In this document: positions 28,965-37,554 of the stretch, piece by piece
Numbering within the stretch: the first letter of the stretch is position 1
How the letters are laid out: every line of letters begins with the position of its first letter
Assembly: GCA_002243285.1 (NCBI GenBank)
Contig: CP022585.1
Location: forward strand, 1,024,001-1,088,000
Source of the DNA: Candidatus Fluviicola riflensis
Lineage (GTDB): Bacteria > Bacteroidota > Bacteroidia > Flavobacteriales_D > Crocinitomicaceae
DNA length: 64,000 nucleotides
Direction: 5' to 3'
Program-made: the position numbers and the translations under genes
Notes under the pieces: generated by a model
Databases searched by the model: none
Seen by the model: the letters and a program-made list of their open reading frames with translations, nothing else
What the model was told of the DNA's origin: nothing

Positions 28965-30128
28965 TTACTTTATATGTCGTTCCCGAGGCGACTCTGCCAA
29001 CCCCAACTGATGCCATTTCCTCCTGATCGTAAGCGGTTTCCAATGCTTGGAACGCCTGTTCAGAAAGGCATATCCCCAAAGCGCGCTGAAAAAATACACG
29101 TTGATTTTCAGGATTAGCCATACATGTTGCGTGAGATTAGTGCTCGTAAACACCAGTAATACCAACGTAGTGATAACAAACAGGGTCGTTACCGACAACA
29201 ATGTTTCGTGAAATAACACCAGGCTTGTCGCCGCAAAAACCAATGCCAGAAACGGCAGGAGCAATTTGAGGTATTTGTAAATCAGGAGCCGGATTCGCGT
29301 TTTCAGCGGAATCTTTCCAATGAGTGAGTAGTTGTTGAATAAGAAAATCAACAATCCACGTGCGAGCCGCTCGATCCGTTCGCGATGATAATAATGCGGA
29401 AAAGGAATGTCATACAACACAGCATTTTCTTCCTGAATCAATCTTTTTTTCTGGCCCAGAGTTGATACCGCGACAAAAAAATCATCAAACAACAGATGTT
29501 CGGGAATGGCCCTAAAAGCATCTTTCCGCTGGGCATACAACGCACCGTAAAGATTGAAGGTGGAACCGGCTTTGCTGTCGCATTTCGCCAGGAACAAGTA
29601 CAATCGTCTGAAAAAAGTCGGGCGTTCACGCGTATCTAAAATGGTACAGGTAACCGTTCCCACACGCTCATCGTTCAGGTTGGCAACCAATTCTTTCACA
29701 GAACCGGGTTTCATATACTGGCGACAATCCGAAAAAACCAGGTAATCGTGTTTCGCAAGCGGCACAGCTTTGTTCAGCGCTTCGATCTTGGTAATGCGGG
29801 TTTCAAACAAAACGGTCACTTCCGGTCGGTGCGCAAACGATTGTAAAATAGAATTACTTCGGTCTGTGGAACCAGTCGAGACAACAATGATTTCCGATCC
29901 GGCGATCCATTCATCCGGAGCTAAAAGCGTTTCCAGTTTTTCCCGTAAATAACGTTCTTCGTTATAGCACGCAATGATAATACTCACGGGCGGTTGGAAC
30001 GTAGCGTCTTTTTTTACCGGATTGGGTAACAATACCGAACGGAAATAGCTGGACAGCGGATATGCAAGCAATAGAGCGATTAACAGGCCCGAGCTGCAAA
30101 ATAAGATGGTGGTTAAAAGAGTGATCAC
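28965..30128 (-). CDS. Membrane glycosyltransferase family 2
   Basis: The product has 387 residues and starts with GTG. An N-terminal membrane helix precedes the GT2 domain (VSIIIACYNEERYLREKLE, EIIVVSTGSTDRS, YLVFSDCRQYMKPGS as the metal-site region, LLFDDFFVAVSTLGQ as the acceptor-site acidic residues, RIERLARGLL). Two to three C-terminal membrane helices follow. The adjacent upstream gene is a polysaccharide deacetylase separated by 3 bases, so both probably act on one surface polysaccharide. Confidence 0.85.
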   Translation of the reverse strand: MITLLTTILFCSSGLLIALLLAYPLSSYFRSVLLPNPVKKDATFQPPVSIIIACYNEERYLREKLETLLAPDEWIAGSEIIVVSTGSTDRSNSILQSFAHRPEVTVLFETRITKIEALNKAVPLAKHDYLVFSDCRQYMKPGSVKELVANLNDERVGTVTCTILDTRERPTFFRRLYLFLAKCDSKAGSTFNLYGALYAQRKDAFRAIPEHLLFDDFFVAVSTLGQKKRLIQEENAVLYDIPFPHYYHRERIERLARGLLIFLFNNYSLIGKIPLKTRIRLLIYKYLKLLLPFLALVFAATSLVLFHETLLSVTTLFVITTLVLLVFTSTNLTQHVWLILKINVYFFSALWGYAFLNRRSKHWKPLTIRRKWHQLGLAESPRERHIK

Positions 30129-30131
30129 AGG

Positions 30132-30875
30132 CTAGAAAAGTGTTAAGTTTCGTTGAATTCGAAGAAAGCAGCTTTTCAATTGAGCGATTAGCCGGTATCG
30201 GACAAGTGTCAGAAAATTTCCCTCCAGCATACGTTTCAATTCACGTGCAGATGTCGTGCTTTTGACATTCCAGCGTTTTAAAACCGTAGAATTACCAGAG
30301 CACTCATTGAATCCGAATTGCGTGGAAACACATTGGGTATAACCCGTTTCAAGTACCAGTTTCAAAACATCCTGTGTGAAATCACCGTAAGGAAAGGAAA
30401 ATAACCCGACCGGATTTTCAAGTTCTTTCTCAAGAACCTCTTTTGATGCCTGCAGTTCATGCTGCACTTCATCGCGGGTCAATTTGCTCATCCGCCGGTG
30501 CGTTAAACCGTGCGATCCGATCATATGACCTTCCTTATTCAATAAATGGATTTCTTCCCAACTCACGTAGCCTTCTTTATTGATGTGATGCACGACCGGG
30601 AAAAAGGTTGCAGAAAAACCGAACTTTTTTAAGAGTGGCAACGCGATTTCTACATCTGATCGATGGCCGTCATCAAAGGTTATCGCTACGCAGAGCCCTG
30701 AAATACTGGTATTAGATAGTTCCGATAAATCAATAACAGGAATGTTTAAATCGTGTATTAATTGAAAATGTTTCAGTAAGTCCGATTCCTGAATAGTGAA
30801 AGAGCGGTAACGCGGATCGATGAACTCATTTTCGCGGGTGATGCGGTGGTAATTGAGTATGAGTAAAGATGCCAT
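30132..30875 (-). CDS. Polysaccharide deacetylase (CE4/NodB-type)
   Basis: The protein has 247 residues. NodB motifs are visible: AITFDDGHRSD (catalytic Asp pair), MIGSHGLTHRRMS (zinc His pair), FSFPYGDFTQDVLK. No clear signal peptide is present (MASLLILNYHRITREN), so it may act on the cytoplasmic side or on lipid-linked intermediates. Coupled with the GT2 gene downstream. Confidence 0.85.
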   Translation of the reverse strand: MASLLILNYHRITRENEFIDPRYRSFTIQESDLLKHFQLIHDLNIPVIDLSELSNTSISGLCVAITFDDGHRSDVEIALPLLKKFGFSATFFPVVHHINKEGYVSWEEIHLLNKEGHMIGSHGLTHRRMSKLTRDEVQHELQASKEVLEKELENPVGLFSFPYGDFTQDVLKLVLETGYTQCVSTQFGFNECSGNSTVLKRWNVKSTTSARELKRMLEGNFLTLVRYRLIAQLKSCFLRIQRNLTLF

Positions 30876-31279
30876 ACAACAAAGGTATTCGATTTAAGAG
30901 TCTGTTTAAAATTATGGAGCCATTTTGAGTGAAAGATGAAATCTAACTTCTGTAAAAGAACTGTTGACTCCCGAAAAACAAGGTGGTTTGTCTCTGAATA
31001 AGGTTGTTTGTCACTGTATTAAGTCGTTCGTGTCATTTTTCGTTGTCTGCAAATGCACTCTTTTATTTTTGGTAGTGAACAACTAAAATTATTCATTGAT
31101 AAACAAATGAAGATCAAATGAAAGAACCGGCTGGCGGCGATATTAAATCAAGTATTTACCTATAACTACCCAAGATCAAACGGATTACCCGTGTCGGCGT
31201 AAATCTGTTAATAGTTAAAAAGCCGTTGTTCCGTAATATCCGGAGCAACAGCTTTTTTGTTCGTAAGCAAAATAAAAGC
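30876..31279. other. Intergenic region between deacetylase and T9SS protein genes
   Basis: This stretch of 404 bases holds no credible gene. It includes the promoter side of the deacetylase gene, a near-repeated phrase AAGGTGGTTTGTC / AAGGTTGTTTGTC around 30980-31011, a 15-codon frame starting at 31118 that I do not consider a gene, and the terminator at 31217-31258. Confidence 0.5.
31217..31258 (-). terminator. Terminator of the T9SS cargo gene
   Basis: A stem of about 16 bp (AAAAGCCGTTGTTCCG with CGGAGCAACAGCTTTT, few mismatches) with loop TAATATC, 22 bases after the stop of the minus-strand gene. T runs on both strands allow bidirectional use. Confidence 0.75.
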
Positions 31280-32821
31280 TTACTGTTTACAAATCATAGT
31301 GGTTGTGTTGTTTGAAAAAGTGATGGTGTAAATACCTGCTTGAACAGCGCTCAAATCGATGAATGAGGCTCCGTTTAATTCTCGATGAATTAGTTTTCCG
31401 TCGGTTGATCGAACCTCGAATGACATGTTCTCAGCTCCTTTTAATGTAATGAAACCGGTAGTCGGATTTGGGAATAATTGAACTGAAACCAGCTCGTTTT
31501 GCTCAACACTTAAAGTGGATAAACACGCATACCCCTGGGTATTGTAGAATGTTTGTACCGAGTCAGCCACAGAAATAAGATGGGTAACACTTCCAAAAAG
31601 ATCGTTGGTAGAATTGTTGGCGTAGACCACTGCTAAATCTAAACAAAAGGAGGTGTTTGGACGGAATATCCCGTCGTTTAAGCCTGTGTTAAAACCAACA
31701 ACAGATCGCACATCTCCGGATGGAAGCCCTTCTGTATATTGATTCCAACCATTAACGCCTTCTTCGTTGTACATATAGGTAGTGATCTGGTTGTTTTCGT
31801 CGTAAAAAGGGGTTCCAAAATTATCTTTTCCTGAAAGCAGGTGGTAGTATTGGGATGGTGTGAGTGAATTCTGTCCGCCTGTTAGTGGCACATGACTTGC
31901 CAATCCGGTATTTAATGCAACAATTCCAACTGCCGGGGGATACTCGCCATAACCGATTTGTCCGGCGAAAGGTTCATCATTCATATCCCCATTGTATACG
32001 TAGGCAAGATTACTCTGTGGGGCGGTTCCGTAATAATCGTCCTGTGGGTTTCCCAAATCGAAATCAACAGTTGAGCCCGGTTTGAAGTTATATAACGTTT
32101 GTGTTCCGCGATTGTACCAGCGCGAGTGGATGAATGTCGTATTGTCAATAGCAGGGTCAGCAGATGTGTATTGGTAAAAAAGAATGTGGAGTTCTAAACC
32201 AATTGTTTCTGCACCGGATGAATGAACGTCGGCATGATCGTTTAAAATGCATAAAATAGCTTTGTCTCCACGTATTATCGGATATTCTCCTGTTTCGGGC
32301 TCGTAAAGATGGTCTCCATCCAAATCGCTAAAAGGCGCAAGAATTTGAGATTCGCCATTAGCTGTGTTTCCATTAGCCGGCCAATTGCTGATTGCTGTTG
32401 GAATGACATAACCTGAATCGTTCCAATGAGCGATATGATCATTAATAGTTGTTTGCTCAATTGCCCATAGGGATTCAGAAAAACGGCTCACATAGGCTGG
32501 AGTTTGATAATTTTGAACATCTGTGGCATAAGGCCCGGGGAAAAAATCAGATGATGCATAGTCACTTAGCGCTGCTTTTAGTTGATTATTTACATCTGTT
32601 CCACCACCCATTAAATTCATAAAATAAATGGCGTTTTTTCCGGAGTTTTTTGGGATTTCGTACCCGGAAGTCTGGTCTCCGTAGTCATTAAAAAAAGTTC
32701 CGTTATTATTAACAACTGCGGAGGCATTGTTGAATGAAATGTTATCGAAGAAGACAGTTTGCTGAGAAAAAGAGTGCAAACCTGCAAATAACAAGGGTAA
32801 GATAAGTAAAATGCGTTTCAT
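31280..32821 (-). CDS. T9SS-exported protein with type A sorting domain
   Basis: The product has 513 residues. A signal peptide (LILPLLFAGLHSFS) precedes a long extracellular region of unknown fold (DLDGDHLYEPETGEYPIIRG, a calcium-binding-like Asp cluster; HSRWYNRGTQTLYNF). The last 75 residues form a type A C-terminal domain: VQLFPNPTTGFITLKG, then LIHRELNG and GIYTITFSNN. Such domains direct export through the type IX secretion system and anchoring to the cell surface. A single transcription unit with its own terminator. Confidence 0.85.
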   Translation of the reverse strand: MKRILLILPLLFAGLHSFSQQTVFFDNISFNNASAVVNNNGTFFNDYGDQTSGYEIPKNSGKNAIYFMNLMGGGTDVNNQLKAALSDYASSDFFPGPYATDVQNYQTPAYVSRFSESLWAIEQTTINDHIAHWNDSGYVIPTAISNWPANGNTANGESQILAPFSDLDGDHLYEPETGEYPIIRGDKAILCILNDHADVHSSGAETIGLELHILFYQYTSADPAIDNTTFIHSRWYNRGTQTLYNFKPGSTVDFDLGNPQDDYYGTAPQSNLAYVYNGDMNDEPFAGQIGYGEYPPAVGIVALNTGLASHVPLTGGQNSLTPSQYYHLLSGKDNFGTPFYDENNQITTYMYNEEGVNGWNQYTEGLPSGDVRSVVGFNTGLNDGIFRPNTSFCLDLAVVYANNSTNDLFGSVTHLISVADSVQTFYNTQGYACLSTLSVEQNELVSVQLFPNPTTGFITLKGAENMSFEVRSTDGKLIHRELNGASFIDLSAVQAGIYTITFSNNTTTMICKQ

Positions 32822-32937
32822 AACGTTTGAGTTTAATTGTTATGAAATACAAAAACGAAGTTGGGCTGAACACCGTTGGAAAACAGCCTGTTTTTTGACT
32901 AAAGGGTGCTTTACAACAACTCAACAACCGGAAATAG

Positions 32938-33348
32938 CTATTGACGGTAGTAGGTCAGTCCCTGAATTTTCATCACCCATTGTCCGGTCGAATCCTGGTA
33001 TGGTTCTTTATCGATTGAAAGGCTTGAAGACGACGACGAACCAATTTTGAGGCGTGTTCTGTCGGTATTCACAACAGCTCTTCCGCCTTGCTGCGAAATG
33101 CATTCACACAATCGTTCACCACACTCATCTGTGCAGGTATTGTTGAATAATCCGTCGCGTTTTTCGATCACAATTTCACTGCGTACTGTCAGGTTGATGG
33201 TTGAATCTTCAATCACCGCCGTGCGCCATGTACCAATGAAATCCGGATTGTATTTCGATAGTTTTTTGTTGCAAGCCGATTGCGAAAAAAGCAAAAGCAC
33301 TGCAAAACAAGTGAAGAAGGAATACTGTATGTAAAATCTGTTGTTCAT
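32938..33348 (-). CDS. Cys-rich lipoprotein of unknown function
   Basis: The product has 136 residues. The signal ends at SQSAC (about residues 22-26). The mature domain begins FIGTWRTAVIEDS, a lipocalin-like start, and contains a four-Cys cluster (NTCTDECGERLCEC) and a poly-Ser stretch. It is not recognised. Confidence 0.6.
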   Translation of the reverse strand: MNNRFYIQYSFFTCFAVLLLFSQSACNKKLSKYNPDFIGTWRTAVIEDSTINLTVRSEIVIEKRDGLFNNTCTDECGERLCECISQQGGRAVVNTDRTRLKIGSSSSSSLSIDKEPYQDSTGQWVMKIQGLTYYRQ

Positions 33349-33526
33349 CGATGTGTCGTTCGGTTAAAGGTACATTTTAATTTGTTAACCCCATCCTCCT
33401 AAGGCGAGCACTGCTGGGCACAATAGACCACATAGAACAACCTTGGTGAGTGTGCTCGTTATATTCCAATCTTATATTCTCTTATGTGTTCGATTGTGGT
33501 TAAAATAAGAGCAATAGTGGTAAGTA

Positions 33527-34144
33527 TCACTTCCCTGTTTCCAGGATTCGCTTGATATTATTGAGGTTCAGCCTGAAAATAGATTGTACTTTATACGCCC
33601 CGAAAAATGTCTTGAATTCATCCCATAAACCCGGATCATGGTTAGCGAAAAAGAGCGTAAACGTAATTTCACAACGATTTTCAGAAATTTTCCGGAAGTG
33701 CTGTTCCGAGGCTAAACCATTTGCCTGCATCGGGAAATCGACCAGGTTGTAAGTGGTGAGTTGTCTGCGTTTGTTTGGTTCCACGAGTGTAATAAGTTCG
33801 TCCCAGCGTTGCCCTTTTTCGTCTTTATTGCAGAAACAACGTCTGATCGAGCCGGGAGTTCCGTCCGGTGTCCGAATGCTGTTCAGCGTAGTAATATGAT
33901 CTACATATACCGACCATCGTTTGGCGTTGTCTGAATTTCCCAAAAACTTGAAAGCCGAATCGACCGGTACATCTACGACCACCGATTCTTTGATGAGCCT
34001 GTAAGAATAACCTTCATGTGAACGATAAGGACTGAAACAAATTGCCAGCAGCATCCCCGCTATAACAAGAGAAAAGAACCAAAGCAGGAATTTTCGAAGG
34101 CGCCTGAAACGTTTTTTTCGGGTCGGTTGTGTAGAGGTATTCAT
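33527..34144 (-). CDS. SRPBCC (START-like) family protein with N-terminal membrane anchor
   Basis: The product has 205 residues from the ATG at 34144; the longer frame would begin with GTG at 34153. A basic N-terminus (RKKRFRRLRK) and a membrane helix precede the SRPBCC fold: VVVDVPVDSAFKFLGNSDNA, KRWSVYVDHITTLN, RWDELITLVEPNKRRQ and a long C-terminal helix. Ligand unknown. Confidence 0.75.
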   Translation of the reverse strand: MNTSTQPTRKKRFRRLRKFLLWFFSLVIAGMLLAICFSPYRSHEGYSYRLIKESVVVDVPVDSAFKFLGNSDNAKRWSVYVDHITTLNSIRTPDGTPGSIRRCFCNKDEKGQRWDELITLVEPNKRRQLTTYNLVDFPMQANGLASEQHFRKISENRCEITFTLFFANHDPGLWDEFKTFFGAYKVQSIFRLNLNNIKRILETGK

Positions 34145-34200
34145 GCAATTCACAATTAATCACGTATCCCAAAAATAATGATTTTACGGTCACGGATACC

Positions 34201-34287
34201 TTGGGCGTACCAATGTAGGCTCGGGAAGCATCCCGAGCCGTAATATTGGGACGTCCAAAATAGGTATGGGAACATCTCATACCTATC
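34201..34287. repeat. Tandem pair of double-hairpin units with compensatory changes
   Basis: Unit 1 (34201-34245) and unit 2 (34246-34287) each consist of TTGGG...CCAA, a T-A-GG stem start, a 5-6-base loop and the stem return. The second stems differ in sequence but stay paired: GGCTCGGG with CCCGAGCC in unit 1, ATAGGTATGGG with CTCATACCTAT in unit 2. It lies between the divergent SRPBCC and lipocalin-like genes. Confidence 0.65.
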
Positions 34288-34396
34288 ACCACAGCCAAAA
34301 AATGCAAAAAGTGGGAATATTGTAACGTTCACGGATTGTTTGATAACACTTTCAGCGGCAATGCGTCGGAACTTTGTGGTTATTAACGTAAACAAA

Positions 34397-34822
34397 ATGA
34401 TGATGAGTCTGAAAAAGAGTAGTGCCAGCCTGTTTATGCTAATGGTTGGATGTAGCTTGTTTCTGATAGCGGGTTGCAAAAAGTACGATGAAGGTCCGTC
34501 AATTAGTTTCCGTTCACGTACCGAACGCGTTGCCAATACCTGGACAGTCGACAATTACAAAGTAAACGGCACAGATTTGACTTCATTAATAAGTGGTTAC
34601 ACTGAAACGTTTACTAAAAGTGGTGGATATTCCTACAATTGGGGTTCTGAAAGCGGAACCGGTACATGGAGATTCCAAAACAATGATGAAGAAATCGAGT
34701 TGACAGGAATCGAAAACCAAAATAATCACCGGCTTTATATTCTAAAACTGGAAGAAAAAGAGTTCTGGTATTATTACCTCGAAGATGGGGATCGTCATGA
34801 GTTTCACATGATCGAAAACTAA
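34397..34822 (+). CDS. Lipocalin-like lipoprotein
   Basis: The protein has 141 residues from the first of three ATGs (34397, 34400, 34403); an upstream ATG at 34340 is unlikely because the lipoprotein signal begins here. Lipobox LIAGC. The mature domain follows the Bacteroidota lipocalin-like pattern: VANTWTVDNYKVNGTDLTSL, YTETFTKSGGYSYNWG, GTGTWRFQNNDEEIEL, RLYILKLEEKEFWYYY. Ligand unknown. Confidence 0.75.
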   Translation: MMMSLKKSSASLFMLMVGCSLFLIAGCKKYDEGPSISFRSRTERVANTWTVDNYKVNGTDLTSLISGYTETFTKSGGYSYNWGSESGTGTWRFQNNDEEIELTGIENQNNHRLYILKLEEKEFWYYYLEDGDRHEFHMIEN

Positions 34823-34860
34823 TTACCTGATCCGATTAGGTAATCTTTGAAAAAAGAAGC

Positions 34861-34935
34861 AAAGTCGATGTTACCACCATCGACTTTGTTTAATATCGGG
34901 TTGCTTTTGTTCATCGACTAGTCGATGAACATTTT
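34861..34935. terminator. Two terminator-like hairpins sharing the same core
   Basis: Hairpin one: AAAGTCGATG, 7-base loop, CATCGACTTT (34861-34887). Hairpin two: a perfect 22-bp palindrome with half-site GTTCATCGACT (34909-34930) followed by a T run. A weaker stem ATTACCT / AGGTAAT lies at 34822-34844. They stand between the ends of the convergent lipocalin-like gene and uvrB. A CCACAGAT-type inverted repeat spans 34941-35070. Confidence 0.6.
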
Positions 34936-35090
34936 TGTTTCCCACAGATGGACAGATTCTAGCTCGGCTAACGCCCTCGCTTGGTTGTACAGTGCAAAGG
35001 ATCGTCAAATTCTATTTTTATTCAATGGCGCTGCCGTTAGGAGCGCAAAAAAATCTGCGAATCTGTGGTAGAAAAATGGAGGAAAACGAA

Positions 35091-37112
35091 TCAACTTTTC
35101 TTCCTCGCCTGCAGTTCAAACAATTCATCACGTAATCGTGCCGCTTCAATAAAATCAAGGTCTTTGGCCGCTTTTTCCATCTGTTTGCGCCTGGCTGTAA
35201 TGGCTTTTTCCAATTCCTCCGGACTATGAAAAACCATCGGTGGTTCATGCATCATCAACTGACTTTCGGCATAATCTGCTTTTTGCTGACGCATATTCGG
35301 ATCGCCATCCGCCACTTTGGTTGAGCGCATGATTTTTTCTTTCGATTTATTCAATGCCGTCGGCACCAATCCGTGTTCTTCGTTGTAAGCAATCTGCATC
35401 TTGCGCCGGCGTTCGGTTTCCGAGATGGTCCGTGCCATCGAATCGGTCATTTTATCGGCGTACATGATCACGCGTCCGTTCACATTCCGGGCCGCGCGGC
35501 CTACCGTTTGCACCAACGAGCGTTCGTTGCGCAGGAAACCTTCTTTGTCCGCATCAATAATCGCTACCAAGCTCACTTCAGGTAAATCCAATCCTTCGCG
35601 CAGCAGGTTCACACCGATCAGCACGTCAAATTCACCCAAACGCAGCTGACGCAAAATCTCAACGCGTTCAATGGTATCCACTTCCGAGTGAATGTAACGA
35701 CAGGGAATACCCAATTTGTCAAGGTATTTCTGCAATTCTTCGGCCATTCTTTTGGTAAGCGTGGTGACCAACGTTCGTTCATCCAATTCGCGGCGGATCT
35801 GAATTTCCTCGATTAAATCGTCAATCTGATTTTCACTCGGTCGCACTTCAATAATCGGGTCCAGCAAGCCGGTCGGGCGAATCAGTTGTTCCACAACCAC
35901 ACCTTCCGAATGCTCCAATTCGTAATCGGCTGGTGTCGCCGAAACATACACAATCTGGTTGACGATCTGTTCAAATTCTTCAAACTTCAACGGACGGTTA
36001 TCCATAGCAGCTTGTAAGCGAAAACCGTATTCTACCAGGTTGATTTTCCGGGAACGGTCGCCACCATACATCGCGCGGATTTGCGGCAAAGTCACATGGC
36101 TTTCATCAACGATCATCAAAAAATCGTCCGGGAAATAATCCAACAAACAGAACGGCCGTGTTCCCGGATCGCGCTGATCAAAATACCGTGAATAGTTTTC
36201 TATTCCCGAGCAATAACCCAGTTCACGCATCATTTCCAGGTCGTAGGAAACCCGCTCTTCCAAACGTTTGGCTTCCATTATTTTGCGTTCCTGCCTGAAG
36301 TTTTCAACCTGGATCGCCATGTCCTCACCGATTTGGTCTATAGCTCTCCTGGTAGTCGCCGGACTGGAAACAAAGATATTCGCCGGATAAATATTAATTT
36401 CCGGGTAACGATCTATTTCCGCATTGTTTTCCGGATCAATCGCACGGATGGTTTCAATTTCATCACCCCAAAACTCGACGCGCAACGCATAATCGGCATA
36501 TGCCAGGTAAATATCAATCGTATCGCCCTTTACGCGGAAAGTCCCGCGCTTAAAATCCAGTTCAGTACGCGAATACAGGTTTTCTACCAAACGCAGCAAA
36601 AACTGGTTCCGCGAAACCCGTTGTCCGACTTCAATCGATATAATGGAATTGGCAAATTCATTCGGATTTCCGATACCATAAATACACGAAACGGAAGACA
36701 CCACAATCACATCTTTTCTTCCCGAAAGCAATGCTGAAGTGGCTGAAAGCCGCAATTTTTCCAACTCCTCGTTGATCGCCAAATCTTTTTCGATAAACGT
36801 ATCCGTCACCGGTAAATAAGCTTCGGGTTGGTAATAGTCGTAATAACTCACAAAATATTCTACCGAATTTTCAGGAAAAAACTGCTTGAATTCACCATAC
36901 AACTGAGCGGCCAGTGTTTTGTTATGCGAAAGAATCAGCGTTGGTTTACCGGTATCGCGAATCACATTGGCCATTGTAAAAGTTTTACCGCTACCGGTTA
37001 CTCCAAGCAGTGTCTGGTGCTTCACTCCGCTATTGATTCCTTCAACGAGTTGTTTGATCGCAGTCGGTTGATCGCCGGTCGGCTGAAAATCTGAAATAAG
37101 TTGAAAATCCAT
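35091..37112 (-). CDS. uvrB: Excinuclease ABC subunit B
   Basis: The product has 673 residues, the usual length of UvrB. Walker A GVTGSGKT at residues 37-44, the DNA-clamping beta-hairpin YYDYYQPEAYLP near 90, DESHVTLPQ (Walker B region), FVSATPADYE-type motif IVYVSATPADYELEHSEG, helicase motif VQTVGRAARNVNGRVIMYAD, and the C-terminal UVR domain (AAKDLDFIEAARLRDELFEL). It loads damaged DNA for UvrC incision in nucleotide excision repair. Confidence 0.97.
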   Translation of the reverse strand: MDFQLISDFQPTGDQPTAIKQLVEGINSGVKHQTLLGVTGSGKTFTMANVIRDTGKPTLILSHNKTLAAQLYGEFKQFFPENSVEYFVSYYDYYQPEAYLPVTDTFIEKDLAINEELEKLRLSATSALLSGRKDVIVVSSVSCIYGIGNPNEFANSIISIEVGQRVSRNQFLLRLVENLYSRTELDFKRGTFRVKGDTIDIYLAYADYALRVEFWGDEIETIRAIDPENNAEIDRYPEINIYPANIFVSSPATTRRAIDQIGEDMAIQVENFRQERKIMEAKRLEERVSYDLEMMRELGYCSGIENYSRYFDQRDPGTRPFCLLDYFPDDFLMIVDESHVTLPQIRAMYGGDRSRKINLVEYGFRLQAAMDNRPLKFEEFEQIVNQIVYVSATPADYELEHSEGVVVEQLIRPTGLLDPIIEVRPSENQIDDLIEEIQIRRELDERTLVTTLTKRMAEELQKYLDKLGIPCRYIHSEVDTIERVEILRQLRLGEFDVLIGVNLLREGLDLPEVSLVAIIDADKEGFLRNERSLVQTVGRAARNVNGRVIMYADKMTDSMARTISETERRRKMQIAYNEEHGLVPTALNKSKEKIMRSTKVADGDPNMRQQKADYAESQLMMHEPPMVFHSPEELEKAITARRKQMEKAAKDLDFIEAARLRDELFELQARKKS

Positions 37113-37128
37113 GGGAAAATGTTGTATA

Positions 37129-37136
37129 CAAATTTA
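37129..37136 (-). promoter_or_regulatory. Candidate -7 element of uvrB
   Basis: CAAATTTA on the + strand is TAAATTTG on the transcribed strand, matching TAnnTTTG. No TTTG was found at the -33 spacing. It would give a very short leader before the ATG at 37112. Confidence 0.3.
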
Positions 37137-37423
37137 CTAATAAAACCAGTTGGTAATGCTTCAATTTTCAACACAACGCTGAAGCTTCGGCGAAAGCGTT
37201 GTGCCTTTGTGATGAGAAAAAATGGACTTGTCATTATCCCAAATATGCCAATTAGAAACCCGAATAAGCCATTCACACATCAACAGCGGTTTTTATTTCG
37301 CTGAACGATTTTGTCGTTGTAGATTTGCCATGCTACTAAGCAGAATAATTAGATAAACTCAATAGCTGAAAAGTTCAGTTAACGGAATAAACTACTTATC
37401 CCACAAACAACCCAACAAACTCT

Positions 37424-37456
37424 ACGGTTAGTCTTTAGCGGACTAGCCGTTTTTTG
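37424..37456 (+). terminator. Orphan + strand terminator
   Basis: A 10-bp stem (ACGGTTAGTC with GACTAGCCGT, one G-U), 7-base loop and six T. There is no + strand gene between the divergent uvrB start and this site, so it may end a small RNA or act as a leader attenuator. Confidence 0.6.
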
Positions 37457-37530
37457 TTTATCAATGTAACCTCCAAACAGTCAAATTCAAGAAACTCTCC
37501 AACTGGGGAAACTCTCCAACTCAAACTTAC

Positions 37531-37538
37531 TATATTTG
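37531..37538 (+). promoter_or_regulatory. Candidate -7 element of the terC-family gene
   Basis: TATATTTG fits TAnnTTTG and lies 16 bases before the ATG at 37555. The -33 region has no TTTG but carries the second copy of the GAAACTCTCCAACT direct repeat. Confidence 0.4.
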
Positions 37539-37554
37539 CATTCTATTTGAAATT

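Larger units (their letters stand above)
37113..37554. other. Intergenic region uvrB-terC with hairpins, terminator and direct repeat
   Basis: A total of 442 bases without a gene. Contents: a candidate -7 element for uvrB, a 9-bp hairpin (CACAACGCT / AGCGTTGTG, 37172-37203), an orphan + strand terminator (37424-37456), and a 14-bp direct repeat GAAACTCTCCAACT at 37491 and 37508 just before the terC promoter. Confidence 0.6.

Noticed and set aside
31118..31165. 15-codon ORF in the 30.9-31.3 kb gap
   Set aside because: Too short, no conservation evidence.
37113..37554. yybP-ykoY manganese riboswitch before the TerC-family gene
   Set aside because: I looked for the conserved GGGGAGUA and related blocks and did not find them.
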